A model generated the notes under the pieces. That model searched no databases. It was not told where the DNA came from and was given only the letters and a program-made list of their open reading frames with translations. This document shows, piece after piece, positions 44,131 to 52,068 of a stretch of DNA of 64,000 bases; the stretch's first letter is position 1, and each line of letters begins with the position of its first letter. Source of the stretch: Sphingomonas_O antarctica (GTDB lineage: Bacteria > Pseudomonadota > Alphaproteobacteria > Sphingomonadales > Sphingomonadaceae). Location of the stretch: positions 62,001 to 126,000 of the forward strand of contig NZ_CBCRXM010000007.1 in the NCBI RefSeq assembly GCF_965137005.1. Reading direction: 5' to 3'. The translations under genes were made by a program, and so were the position numbers.

Positions 44131-45057
44131 ATGGAGCGCGTCACCGGGGGGAACGATCTGCCGCCGCAGCTGCGCGGGGCGGTGATCGCGCTGGGCAATT
44201 TCGACGGCTTTCATCTGGGGCATCAGGCGGTCGTCGGGCGCGCGGTGGAGACGGCGCGGCGGCGCGGGCGTCCGGCGATCGTCGCGACGTTCGATCCGCA
44301 TCCGGTGCGCTATTTCAGGCCCGACGCGCCACCGTTTCGGCTGACCAGCCTCGACCAGCGCGAACGGCTGTTCGCGGGCGCGGGTGCCGATGCGATGATG
44401 GTGTTCGAATTCAACGAGCGGCTGGCCAATGTCACTGCCGAGGATTTCGTGCGTGACTGGCTGACACACACGTCGGGCGTGGTGACGGGCAGCGACTTTA
44501 CCTTCGGCAAAGGGCGCGGCGGCAATGTGCAGGTGCTGGCCGAACTCGGCGCACGGCAAAGCATGACGGTGGACGCGGTGGCGGCGGTGACGCTGGATGG
44601 CGAGTCGGTGTCGTCGTCGCGCATCCGGCAGGCGCTGCAGGCGGGCGATTGCGCGACGGCGACGCGGCTGTTGACGCGGCCCTTCGCGGTCGAGGGCATT
44701 GTTCAGCACGGCGACGCGCTGGGGCGGACGATCGGTTATCCGACCGCCAACCTGTCGCTCGGCAATTATCTGCGGCCCCGCTACGGGGTCTATGCCGTGC
44801 GCGTGCGGCTGGCGGACGGGCGCGTGATCGATGGCGCGGCGAATCTGGGGGTCCGACCACAATTCGACCCGCCCAAAGAGTTGCTCGAAGCCTATCTGTT
44901 CGATTTCGACGAGGATTTGTACGGGCAGAGCATCGAGGTGTCGCTGATCGCGCATTTGCGGGACGAGGCGAAGTTCGACGGCATCGATGCTTTGGTGGCG
45001 CAGATGGACCGCGATTGCGATGAAGCGCGCCGCATCCTAAGCGCCCCCGCGACATGA
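44131..45057 (+). CDS. ribF: bifunctional riboflavin kinase/FMN adenylyltransferase
   Basis: RibF makes FMN from riboflavin, then FAD. The 308-residue protein has the N-terminal adenylyltransferase domain (ALGNFDGFHLGHQ, a nucleotidyl-transferase HxGH-like motif; VVTGSDFTFGKGRGGNV; VSSSRIRQAL) and the C-terminal flavokinase domain (LGRTIGYPTANLSL, the PTAN motif, and YGVYAVRVRL). The ATG at 44131 comes 7 bases after accC. Its stop overlaps the ileS start by 4 bases. ribF-ileS-lspA is a classic gene order. Confidence 0.94.
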   Translation: MERVTGGNDLPPQLRGAVIALGNFDGFHLGHQAVVGRAVETARRRGRPAIVATFDPHPVRYFRPDAPPFRLTSLDQRERLFAGAGADAMMVFEFNERLANVTAEDFVRDWLTHTSGVVTGSDFTFGKGRGGNVQVLAELGARQSMTVDAVAAVTLDGESVSSSRIRQALQAGDCATATRLLTRPFAVEGIVQHGDALGRTIGYPTANLSLGNYLRPRYGVYAVRVRLADGRVIDGAANLGVRPQFDPPKELLEAYLFDFDEDLYGQSIEVSLIAHLRDEAKFDGIDALVAQMDRDCDEARRILSAPAT

Positions 45058-47996
45058 CAGATTATCGCAGCACCGTCTTCCTTCCCAAAACCGATTTCCC
45101 GATGAAGGCGGGCCTTCCGCAAAAGGAGCCGGGGATCCTTGCCAAATGGCAGGCGGCGGACCTGTACCGGCAGCTGCGCGAGAGCCGCGCGGGCCGCGAA
45201 AAATTCATCCTGCACGATGGCCCGCCTTATGCGAATGGCGACATGCATATCGGCCATGCGCTGAACCATATCCTGAAGGACATGGTGGTGCGGACGCAGA
45301 CCTTGCTCGGCAAGGACGCGCCGTACGTGCCCGGCTGGGACTGTCACGGCCTGCCGATCGAGTGGAAGGTCGAGGAGCAATATCGCAAGAAAAAGCTCAA
45401 CAAGGACGAGGTCCCCGCGGTCGAATTTCGCGCCGAATGCCGGGCCTATGCCCAGCATTGGGTCGATACGCAGCGCGAACAGCTCAAGCGGCTGGGCATC
45501 AACGGCGATTGGGACAAGCCGTATCTGACGATGGATTTCGACAGCGAAGCGACCATCGTCGCCGAACTGATGAAGTTCGCGGAGTCGGGCCAGCTCTATC
45601 GCGGTGCCAAGCCGGTGATGTGGTCCCCGGTCGAAAAGACCGCGCTGGCCGAGGCCGAAGTCGAATATGAGGACATTGTTTCGACTCAGATCGACGTGGC
45701 GTTTGAGATTGTGGACTCACCGATCGAGGAACTGAAGGGCGCCTACGCCGTCATCTGGACGACGACGCCTTGGACGATCCCGGTCAATCAGGCTTTGGCT
45801 TACGGGCCGGAAGTTGATTACGTTCTGCTCGCAACCGACTTAGTCGAAATCCATTCGGGCGATACTCGCTCAAACTATTACCTAGTTGCCGCCGAGCTTG
45901 GGCAAGCGTTCGCCGACCGCTGTTTCCCACACGCAGCGCTTCGCTTGGTCAAAGAGATCAAAGGTACCGACCTCGCCCACACTATCGCCCGTCATCCGAT
46001 GCATCATCTCGGCGGGTTCTTCGCTCGACCTCGGCCGTTCCTCGCGGGCGATTTTGTCACCACCGAACAGGGCACCGGTCTGGTCCACATGGCGCCCGAT
46101 CATGGCGAGGACGATTTCGAGCTGTGCAAGCTGAACGAGATCGAGCCGGTCTTCGCGGTCGAGGGTGACGGTAAGTATAGCGAAAACTGGACATGGCTCG
46201 GCGGACAAGGGTCGGTCATCAACCCGAAATTCAACGCGCCTGACGGGCCGATCTGTACGGATCTGCGCGAGGCCGGCGCGCTGCTCGCGGCGAGTGCCGA
46301 TTACAAGCACAGCTATCCGCATTCGTGGCGGTCCAAGGCCAAGCTGATTTTCCGCGCGACACCGCAATGGTTCATCGCGATGGATGAGGTGTTGGAGGAG
46401 GACGACGACGTCACCCCGGCGGAGGCCGGGGCCGCTCTCGGCTTTGGCGCACAATCGACAGAGGTCCCGGCCTCCGCCGGGACGACGCTGAGAGACCGCG
46501 CGCTCGCCGCCATCGCGCAAACCCGCTTCATCCCGCCCAAGGGCGAGAACCGCATCCGTGCGATGGTCGAGGGGCGACCGGACTGGGTGATCAGCCGTCA
46601 GCGCGCCTGGGGCGTGCCGATCACGTTGTTCGTCAACAAGATGACCGGGCAATATATGGTCGACGAGCATGTCAATGAGCGCATCGTCGCGGCGATCCGC
46701 GAACGGGGTGTCGATGCGTGGAATGCGGAAGACGCGGCAGCCTTGCTCGGCGGCGGGCACGATCCCGATGCGTTCGAAATGGTCACCGACATTCTCGACG
46801 TGTGGTTCGATTCGGGCTGCACGCACGCGTTCGTGCTGGAAAGCGGCAAATGGCCCGAATTGCGCTGGCCCGCCGACCTCTACCTCGAAGGATCGGACCA
46901 GCATCGCGGGTGGTTCCAGTCTTCGCTGATGGAAAGCTGCGGCACGCGGGGGCGCGCGCCGTACGACGCGGTGCTGACGCACGGCTTCACCATGGCCTCC
47001 GACGGCAAGAAAATGTCGAAGTCGCTCGGCAACACCGTCGATCCGTTGAAGGTGATGGAGCAATATGGCGCGGACATCATCCGGCTATGGGCGCTCTCGG
47101 TGGACTTCACCGAGGATCACCGCATCGGTGACGAGATTTTGCGCGGGGTGGCCGATGGCTATCGCAAGCTGCGCAATACCTTCCGTTACCTGCTCGGCGC
47201 GCTCGAGGGGTTTAGCGAGGCAGAGCGCGTCGATGCGGCGGCGATGCCCGAGTTGGAGCGCTACATCCTGCACCGCGTCCACACGCTCGACGGCGTGTTG
47301 CGGCGCGCGATCGATGATTTCGACTTCAACACATACACGCGCGCCTTGGCCGATTTCGCCAATGACGATCTGTCGGCGTTCTTCTTCGATATCCGCAAGG
47401 ACAGCCTCTATTGCGAGGCCGCCGATGCGCCGACGCGGATGGCGTATCGCACGACGCTCGACGCGCTGTTCCACGCGCTGGTGCGTTGGGCCGCGCCGAT
47501 CCTGGTGTTCACCGCCGAGGAGGTGTGGAACACGCGCTACCCCGGCGCGAGCAGCGTTCATTTGCTCGACTGGCCGGTGATCGGAAACTGGCACAACGCC
47601 GCGCTGGGCGAGCGTTGGGACCGCCTGCGCGCGATCCGCGGCGTGGTGCTGGGCGAGATCGAGCCGCTGCGGCGCGAAAAAATCATCGGCTCGGGGCTGG
47701 AAGCGGACGTCACGGTCATCGCCTATGATCTCGCCGACAAGGTGTTGCTCACGGGCGTGAACCTGAGCGAACTGGCGATCGTGGCGAAAGCCGAGATCTG
47801 CACCGGCGATGGCGCACTGGCGAGCGGCGATGCCAGCTCGGTGGCCGACATTCGCGTCGAGGCCAAGAAAACCGAATATGAGAAATGCGAGCGCTGCTGG
47901 CGGCATTTGCCCGAGGTCGAGCCGGAGGGGCTGTGCGCGCGATGTGAGAGCGTCATCGCGTCAAATCCTGTCGCCCCTGCGCAGGCAGGAGCCTAG
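45054..47996 (+). CDS. ileS: isoleucyl-tRNA synthetase
   Basis: Class I synthetase that charges tRNA-Ile and edits valine. The 980 residues include HIGH in GDMHIGHALNHILKDM, the CP1 editing region, KMSKS in DGKKMSKSLGN, the anticodon-binding region, and a C-terminal zinc site (CERCWRHL...CARC). Two features are abnormal. About 27 residues near 452-478 (DDDVTPAEAGAALGF... to VPASAGTT) are encoded by a palindromic repeat inserted in frame before LRDRALAAIAQTRF. The last residues PVAPAQAGA come from another repeat at the lspA junction. Neither touches catalytic motifs, so the enzyme is expected to work. Confidence 0.97.
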   Translation: MTDYRSTVFLPKTDFPMKAGLPQKEPGILAKWQAADLYRQLRESRAGREKFILHDGPPYANGDMHIGHALNHILKDMVVRTQTLLGKDAPYVPGWDCHGLPIEWKVEEQYRKKKLNKDEVPAVEFRAECRAYAQHWVDTQREQLKRLGINGDWDKPYLTMDFDSEATIVAELMKFAESGQLYRGAKPVMWSPVEKTALAEAEVEYEDIVSTQIDVAFEIVDSPIEELKGAYAVIWTTTPWTIPVNQALAYGPEVDYVLLATDLVEIHSGDTRSNYYLVAAELGQAFADRCFPHAALRLVKEIKGTDLAHTIARHPMHHLGGFFARPRPFLAGDFVTTEQGTGLVHMAPDHGEDDFELCKLNEIEPVFAVEGDGKYSENWTWLGGQGSVINPKFNAPDGPICTDLREAGALLAASADYKHSYPHSWRSKAKLIFRATPQWFIAMDEVLEEDDDVTPAEAGAALGFGAQSTEVPASAGTTLRDRALAAIAQTRFIPPKGENRIRAMVEGRPDWVISRQRAWGVPITLFVNKMTGQYMVDEHVNERIVAAIRERGVDAWNAEDAAALLGGGHDPDAFEMVTDILDVWFDSGCTHAFVLESGKWPELRWPADLYLEGSDQHRGWFQSSLMESCGTRGRAPYDAVLTHGFTMASDGKKMSKSLGNTVDPLKVMEQYGADIIRLWALSVDFTEDHRIGDEILRGVADGYRKLRNTFRYLLGALEGFSEAERVDAAAMPELERYILHRVHTLDGVLRRAIDDFDFNTYTRALADFANDDLSAFFFDIRKDSLYCEAADAPTRMAYRTTLDALFHALVRWAAPILVFTAEEVWNTRYPGASSVHLLDWPVIGNWHNAALGERWDRLRAIRGVVLGEIEPLRREKIIGSGLEADVTVIAYDLADKVLLTGVNLSELAIVAKAEICTGDGALASGDASSVADIRVEAKKTEYEKCERCWRHLPEVEPEGLCARCESVIASNPVAPAQAGA
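46409..46487. repeat. palindromic repeat inserted in frame inside ileS
   Basis: Arms 46409-46433 and 46463-46487 pair over 25 bases with about three mismatches; the loop is 46434-46462. Both arms are translated (VTPAEAGA and VPASAGTT). This is a common-looking alphaproteobacterial palindrome within a housekeeping gene. Confidence 0.82.
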
Positions 47997-48069
47997 ATGA
48001 ACGCTCCACTTGAAACGAAGCCGGACGGGGTGAGTCCATCTGGGCCCCTGCCTGCGCAGGGGCGACAGG
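47967..48069. repeat. inverted repeat straddling the ileS stop and lspA start
   Basis: The left arm (47967-47994) encodes the IleS C-terminus and ends in its TAG. The right arm (48041-48069) encodes part of the LspA N-terminus. Arms share the gtcgcccctgcgcaggcagg core with the copy at 26501-26596. The stop and next start are directly adjacent (47996/47997). Confidence 0.83.
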
Positions 48070-48554
48070 TTCGATCGACGGGTCTGATCTTCGCCGCCAT
48101 CGTCTTCTTCGCCGACCAAATCCTCAAATGGGTGATGATCGGTCCGCTGGGGTTGCAGGAGCGCGGGCAGATAGAGATCGTGTCGGTCTTCAATTTTACC
48201 TGGGTGCAGAATTTCGGCGTATCGCTGGGCATGCTCACCGCGGACACGCATATGGGCCGCTGGCTGCTGGTGGCGCTGACCGGCGCGATTGCTGCGGGGG
48301 TGCTGGTGTGGCTGTGGCGCGAGACCAATCGCGGCGAGGCTCTGGCGCTCGGCGCGATCCTCGGCGGCGCGCTGGGCAATATCCTCGACCGGATGCGGCT
48401 GGGATATGTGGTCGATTTCGCCGATCTGCACTTTGGCGACTGGCGGCCTTTTCTGGTGTTCAACCTCGCCGATGCCGCTATAACCCTCGGCGTCGTCGTG
48501 CTGTTGGCTCGGGCGTTCTTCGGGGGCGCGAAGAAGGAAGTGATTGATGCGTAA
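47997..48554 (+). CDS. lspA: lipoprotein signal peptidase (signal peptidase II)
   Basis: LspA is an inner-membrane aspartyl protease that cuts the signal peptide from prolipoproteins. The 185 residues have four membrane segments, with the two catalytic aspartates in GNILDRMRLGYVVDF and NLADAAITLG. The first ~25 residues, MNAPLETKPDGVSPSGPLPA and onward, are repeat-encoded and look like an extra cytoplasmic tail; the family normally starts close to the first helix (STGLIFAAIVFFADQILKW). A native start inside the element cannot be excluded. The stop overlaps the DUF3035 start by 8 bases. Confidence 0.93.
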   Translation: MNAPLETKPDGVSPSGPLPAQGRQVRSTGLIFAAIVFFADQILKWVMIGPLGLQERGQIEIVSVFNFTWVQNFGVSLGMLTADTHMGRWLLVALTGAIAAGVLVWLWRETNRGEALALGAILGGALGNILDRMRLGYVVDFADLHFGDWRPFLVFNLADAAITLGVVVLLARAFFGGAKKEVIDA

Positions 48555-49023
48555 ATTGTTGGTCGCTTCGGCGATGGTCCTCGTGCTCGCCGGGTGCGGT
48601 GGCCGTCATGCCGGTCTCGGCAAGACCGGACCCGATGAATTCGCCGTGGCGCGCGCGGCACCGTTGGTGGTCCCGCCCGATTTTGCGCTGACCCCGCCCA
48701 AGCCCGGTCAGGCGCGTGTGCAGGAAGGCGATTCGTCGCGTCAGGCGCTCGATGCGATGTTCGGCGGCGCGACCCCGCGCAGCGCGACCGAAACCGCCGC
48801 GCTCGACGCCGCGGGCAACGACCGCGCGCAATCGGGCATCCGCTCCGCCGTCGGCGATCCCGGTACGACCGTGGTCGACAAGGGCGCGGTGACGCGCGAC
48901 ATCGTCGCCGCACCAGAAGGCGACGGACAGGACGCCCGCGCCACGATCCCCACCGCAGCGGCGGCCAACGCGGTGCCCGCCGCCGACGTCAGCACGCTGG
49001 GCAAGGGCAAGAAAAAGAAGTAA
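48547..49023 (+). CDS. DUF3035-type lipoprotein
   Basis: A 158-residue lipoprotein with signal MRKLLVASAMVLVLAGC and lipobox (LAGC). The mature region has GPDEFAVARAAPLVVPPDFA followed by PPKPGQ, the core of DUF3035, then an acidic/Ala-rich segment and a basic end (GKGKKKK). It overlaps lspA by 8 bases and so is coupled to the enzyme that matures it. Function unknown. The ATG at 48547 gives the lipoprotein signal directly. Confidence 0.82.
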   Translation: MRKLLVASAMVLVLAGCGGRHAGLGKTGPDEFAVARAAPLVVPPDFALTPPKPGQARVQEGDSSRQALDAMFGGATPRSATETAALDAAGNDRAQSGIRSAVGDPGTTVVDKGAVTRDIVAAPEGDGQDARATIPTAAAANAVPAADVSTLGKGKKKK

Positions 49024-49035
49024 TTACAGCAGATT

Positions 49036-49101
49036 CGCTTTCGTCTTAACTCAACGAAAGCGATAGGGCCTGGCGCGACTAACCCCCAGTACGCCAGGCC
49101 C
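49036..49101. terminator. two hairpins between convergent genes
   Basis: First stem cgctttcgt/acgaaagcg (49036-49044, 49054-49062), second gggcctggcg/cgccaggccc (49066-49075, 49092-49101). They lie between the DUF3035 stop and the TorF stop on the opposite strand, so they may end transcription both ways. T-runs are weak. Confidence 0.68.
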
Positions 49102-49121
49102 GCAGCGGCCCGTCAGTCCGG

Positions 49122-49931
49122 TTAGAAACTGACGCCGATGCTCGCGACGACGCCCCCCTTGGCGACATCCTTGCCCGTGGTGCTGACGAAGAAGTATTTG
49201 GGCAGATTGGTATCGACGTAGTTGACGCCCAGCGTCAGCGCCTTCCACGTATAGCTGACGCCCACGCCCCAATCGGTGTATTTGCGCCCGGCGCTCAGGA
49301 AGCTGCGCTCCCAATTGTGCCCGAGATGGCCCGACACCCCAAAGCCGACGACCGTCGCCGACAGATCGAGCGCGGTGTAAAGATTGTCATCCTTGGTGTG
49401 GATGAACGCCAGCGCCTTTTGCTTGGGCGCATAGTTGGCGGTGACCTTGGCGGTCACGGGACCCAGCGTGTGCGAGATCGCCAGATAGGGCTCGAGAAAG
49501 TCCGAATTGTAATTGGCGATAAACTTCGACGAACCCGGATAGTAATAATAGAGCGCGCCGACATCGACGGTGGTGCCGCCAAAGGTCTTTTTGAAACCGG
49601 CGATGAGATCGAGTTCCTGATCCCCGCCCGCCGCGACGTAATCGTCGATCGAGCTGCCCCACACCGACAGATACGCACCCGAAGCGTGCGTGACGGTGAG
49701 CGAGCCTTGCAGCGCAAAATCCTTGTCGGTCTGCGACAGGCCACGGAAGCGATAGTCACTGACGACGGCGGCTGTGCTGTTGATCGTGAACGCCGATGTC
49801 GGCGCGGCGGGTTCGGCAGCAGCAACGGGCTTTTCACCCGTGGCCGCGCTGGCAGTCGTGTCTTGGGCAATCGCCGGCGTGGCGATGGCGAGGGCGATGA
49901 TGCTGCCGCAGCAGCCGAGGAACGTGCGCAT
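49122..49931 (-). CDS. TorF family putative porin
   Basis: A 269-residue outer-membrane beta-barrel protein. The signal peptide MRTFLGCCGSIIALAIATPA ends near AIAQD, then an Ala/Pro-rich linker. The typical family block is AAVVSDYRFRGLSQTDKDFA followed by QGSLTV, and alternating hydrophobic strands end in VVASIGVSF with a C-terminal Phe. Family members are proposed porins; the substrate is unknown. The ATG at 49931 has GGAGG 7 bases upstream and is preferred over the in-frame start at 49943. Hairpins at 49036-49101 end its transcript. Confidence 0.88.
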   Translation of the reverse strand: MRTFLGCCGSIIALAIATPAIAQDTTASAATGEKPVAAAEPAAPTSAFTINSTAAVVSDYRFRGLSQTDKDFALQGSLTVTHASGAYLSVWGSSIDDYVAAGGDQELDLIAGFKKTFGGTTVDVGALYYYYPGSSKFIANYNSDFLEPYLAISHTLGPVTAKVTANYAPKQKALAFIHTKDDNLYTALDLSATVVGFGVSGHLGHNWERSFLSAGRKYTDWGVGVSYTWKALTLGVNYVDTNLPKYFFVSTTGKDVAKGGVVASIGVSF

Positions 49932-50052
49932 GGAAACCTCCATAAATTGCGTCGCGTTCCGCCTGCGTCCGGCTTCGCATCCTCTTGGCGGGATTCGATT
50001 GCCGGTCGCCCAATAGCTGCCGTCAAATTGTGCGCTGCACAAGAAAAAAGTG

Positions 50053-51240
50053 TCAGACCTGTGACAAAGCCCGGTCGATGTCGGCAATTAAGTCACACTC
50101 ATCTTCCAGCCCGATGCTCAGGCGGATGACGGTGCCGCCGTCCCAACGCGTCGCGCTGCGGCAGCGCGACGGCTCGGTCGGTAAAGCGAGGCTTTCATAG
50201 CCGCCCCAGCTATAGCCGATGCCGAACAGGGTCAGCGCGTCGATCACCGCGTCGGTCCCACCGTCCTTGAGCATGAAACCGAACAAGCCGCCGGGCGCAA
50301 GGAAATCGCGCGCATAGGCGTCATGGCCCGGGCAATCGGCAAACGCCGGGTGCAGCACCCGCGCAACGCGCGGATGTTTGGCCAGCCAATGCGCGACGGC
50401 GAGCGCGGTCTGGCCTTGCTGCTTCAGCCGCAAGGCCAATGTGCGCAACCCGCGCGCGGCAAGATAGGCATCGTCGGGCGACACCGCATTGCCCAGCACC
50501 TGCGCGGTCGTGCGCAGATTCACCCAATGCGGCTCGAGCGCCGAAACGCTGCCCATCATCACGTCCGAATGCCCGGCGATATATTTGGTCACGGCGCAAA
50601 TCGTCAGGTCGACGCCCATCGACGCGGTCGGGTAATACAGCGGCGTCGCCCAGGTATTGTCGATCAGCGTGGTGATGCCGCGTGCCCGCGCGACCGCGAC
50701 GATCGCCGGTACGTCCTGCACCTCGAACGTCAGGCTGCCCGGCGATTCCATGAAGAGCGCGCGAGTGTTGGGTCGGAGGAGCGCTTCGATACCTGCACCG
50801 GCCATCGGGTCGTAATAGCTCGTCTCGACCCCGCGCTGCGCCAGATACGCGTCGCACAACCGCCGCGTCGGATCGTAAGTGCTGTCGACCATCAGCAGAT
50901 GATCGCCGGGTTTGAGCACCGCCAGCAACGCCCCCGCCACCGCCGCCGCACCCGACGGATACAGCATCGTCGCGTGCGCCGCCGGATCGAGCGCGGTAAT
51001 CGCCTCCGCCAAACTCCACTGCGTCGGCGTCCCGCGGCGGCCGTAAAACCATTCACCGTCGGCATTGGTTTTCACGCCCGCCTTCAACGCGGCGACGTCG
51101 TCATACAGGATCGTCGAAGCGCGCCACACCGGCGGATTGACCGCGTGGCCGGTCCATTCGGAACGGCGGCCCGCAGTGACGGCGGTGGTCGGCGGCTTAG
51201 GCAGCGGCCCCGATCTCCTTGGGCGTACCAGCGTCGGCAC
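50053..51240 (-). CDS. metC: cystathionine beta-lyase
   Basis: PLP enzyme of the Cys/Met metabolism family that cleaves cystathionine to homocysteine. The 395 residues contain MLYPSGAAAVAGALLAVLKPG, MVDSTYDPTRRLCD, and the PLP lysine in CAVTKYIAGHSDVMMGS. Partner-binding LFGIGYSWGGYESL and RLSIGLED are typical of MetC rather than gamma-lyase. GTG at 51240 is used, which overlaps the sseA 3' end by 44 bases; a start nearer 51180 (PPTTAVTAGRR) is possible. It is the fourth minus-strand gene after the S10 peptidase, photolyase and sseA genes. Confidence 0.92.
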   Translation of the reverse strand: MPTLVRPRRSGPLPKPPTTAVTAGRRSEWTGHAVNPPVWRASTILYDDVAALKAGVKTNADGEWFYGRRGTPTQWSLAEAITALDPAAHATMLYPSGAAAVAGALLAVLKPGDHLLMVDSTYDPTRRLCDAYLAQRGVETSYYDPMAGAGIEALLRPNTRALFMESPGSLTFEVQDVPAIVAVARARGITTLIDNTWATPLYYPTASMGVDLTICAVTKYIAGHSDVMMGSVSALEPHWVNLRTTAQVLGNAVSPDDAYLAARGLRTLALRLKQQGQTALAVAHWLAKHPRVARVLHPAFADCPGHDAYARDFLAPGGLFGFMLKDGGTDAVIDALTLFGIGYSWGGYESLALPTEPSRCRSATRWDGGTVIRLSIGLEDECDLIADIDRALSQV

Positions 51241-52039
51241 CCCATTCGCTCCAGCTGCCGTCGTACAGCGCGGTCTTGTCGTTGCCGAGCAGATGCGCGG
51301 CGAACACCAGCGTCGCCGCCGTCAGCCCCGATCCGCACGTGGCGGCGATCGGCTGCGCCGGGTTCACGCCCGCCGCGCCGAACGCGGATTGCAGCGCGTG
51401 GCCGGTCTTGTACGTGCCGTCGGCGTTGAACAGCGTCGACATCGGCAGATTGCGGCTGCCCGGAATATGGCCCGGATTGACGCCGAGACGCGGCTCGGCC
51501 TCGCGGCCTTCGAACCGTGCGGCGCTGCGGGCATCGACGATCTGCTCCGCCTTGCTGTCCAGCAGGCCCGTCATCTGGTCCTTCGACCGGACGTGGGTTT
51601 CGTCTTTCCACACCGTGAAGTGGCGGTGGCGCAATTTCGGCTTCCCGCTTTCGGTGTCGCGGCCCTCGGCCTGCCATTTGGCCAGCCCGCCATCGAGGAT
51701 CGCGACCGAATGCGCACCGAACAGGCGCAGCATCCACCACGCGCGCGCCGACGAATGATAAGGCGAATTGTCATAGATCACCACGCGGCTGCCATCGCCC
51801 AGGCCCAGCGACTGCATCCGGCTGGCGAACTTTTCCGCCGAAGGCAGCATTAGCGGCATGACGCTGTTATCGCTGATGCCGTCGAGGTCCATGAATACCG
51901 CGCCGGGAATATGCGCCGCTTCATATTCCGCCGCCGGATCGCGCCCGTCGGTTGCGAGGACATAGGTCGCATCAACCACGCGCAGGTCGTCCGCACCCAA
52001 TTGTCCAGCCAGCCATTCGGTCGAAACCAGCGAATCCAT
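51197..52039 (-). CDS. sseA: 3-mercaptopyruvate sulfurtransferase
   Basis: A two-domain rhodanese that moves sulfur from mercaptopyruvate to a thiol or cyanide acceptor. The 280 residues are full length; the active-site loop is ATCGSGLTAATL, whose CGSGxTA pattern marks mercaptopyruvate sulfurtransferase rather than thiosulfate rhodanese. N-terminal block VSTEWLAGQLGADDLRVVDA and DNSPYHSSARAWWMLRLFG are typical. It overlaps metC, so cysteine sulfur metabolism genes are paired. An acceptor protein is not evident nearby. Confidence 0.93.
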   Translation of the reverse strand: MDSLVSTEWLAGQLGADDLRVVDATYVLATDGRDPAAEYEAAHIPGAVFMDLDGISDNSVMPLMLPSAEKFASRMQSLGLGDGSRVVIYDNSPYHSSARAWWMLRLFGAHSVAILDGGLAKWQAEGRDTESGKPKLRHRHFTVWKDETHVRSKDQMTGLLDSKAEQIVDARSAARFEGREAEPRLGVNPGHIPGSRNLPMSTLFNADGTYKTGHALQSAFGAAGVNPAQPIAATCGSGLTAATLVFAAHLLGNDKTALYDGSWSEWGADAGTPKEIGAAA

Positions 52040-52068
52040 CTGTGATATCCTCCGTCTATCGATGCTCC

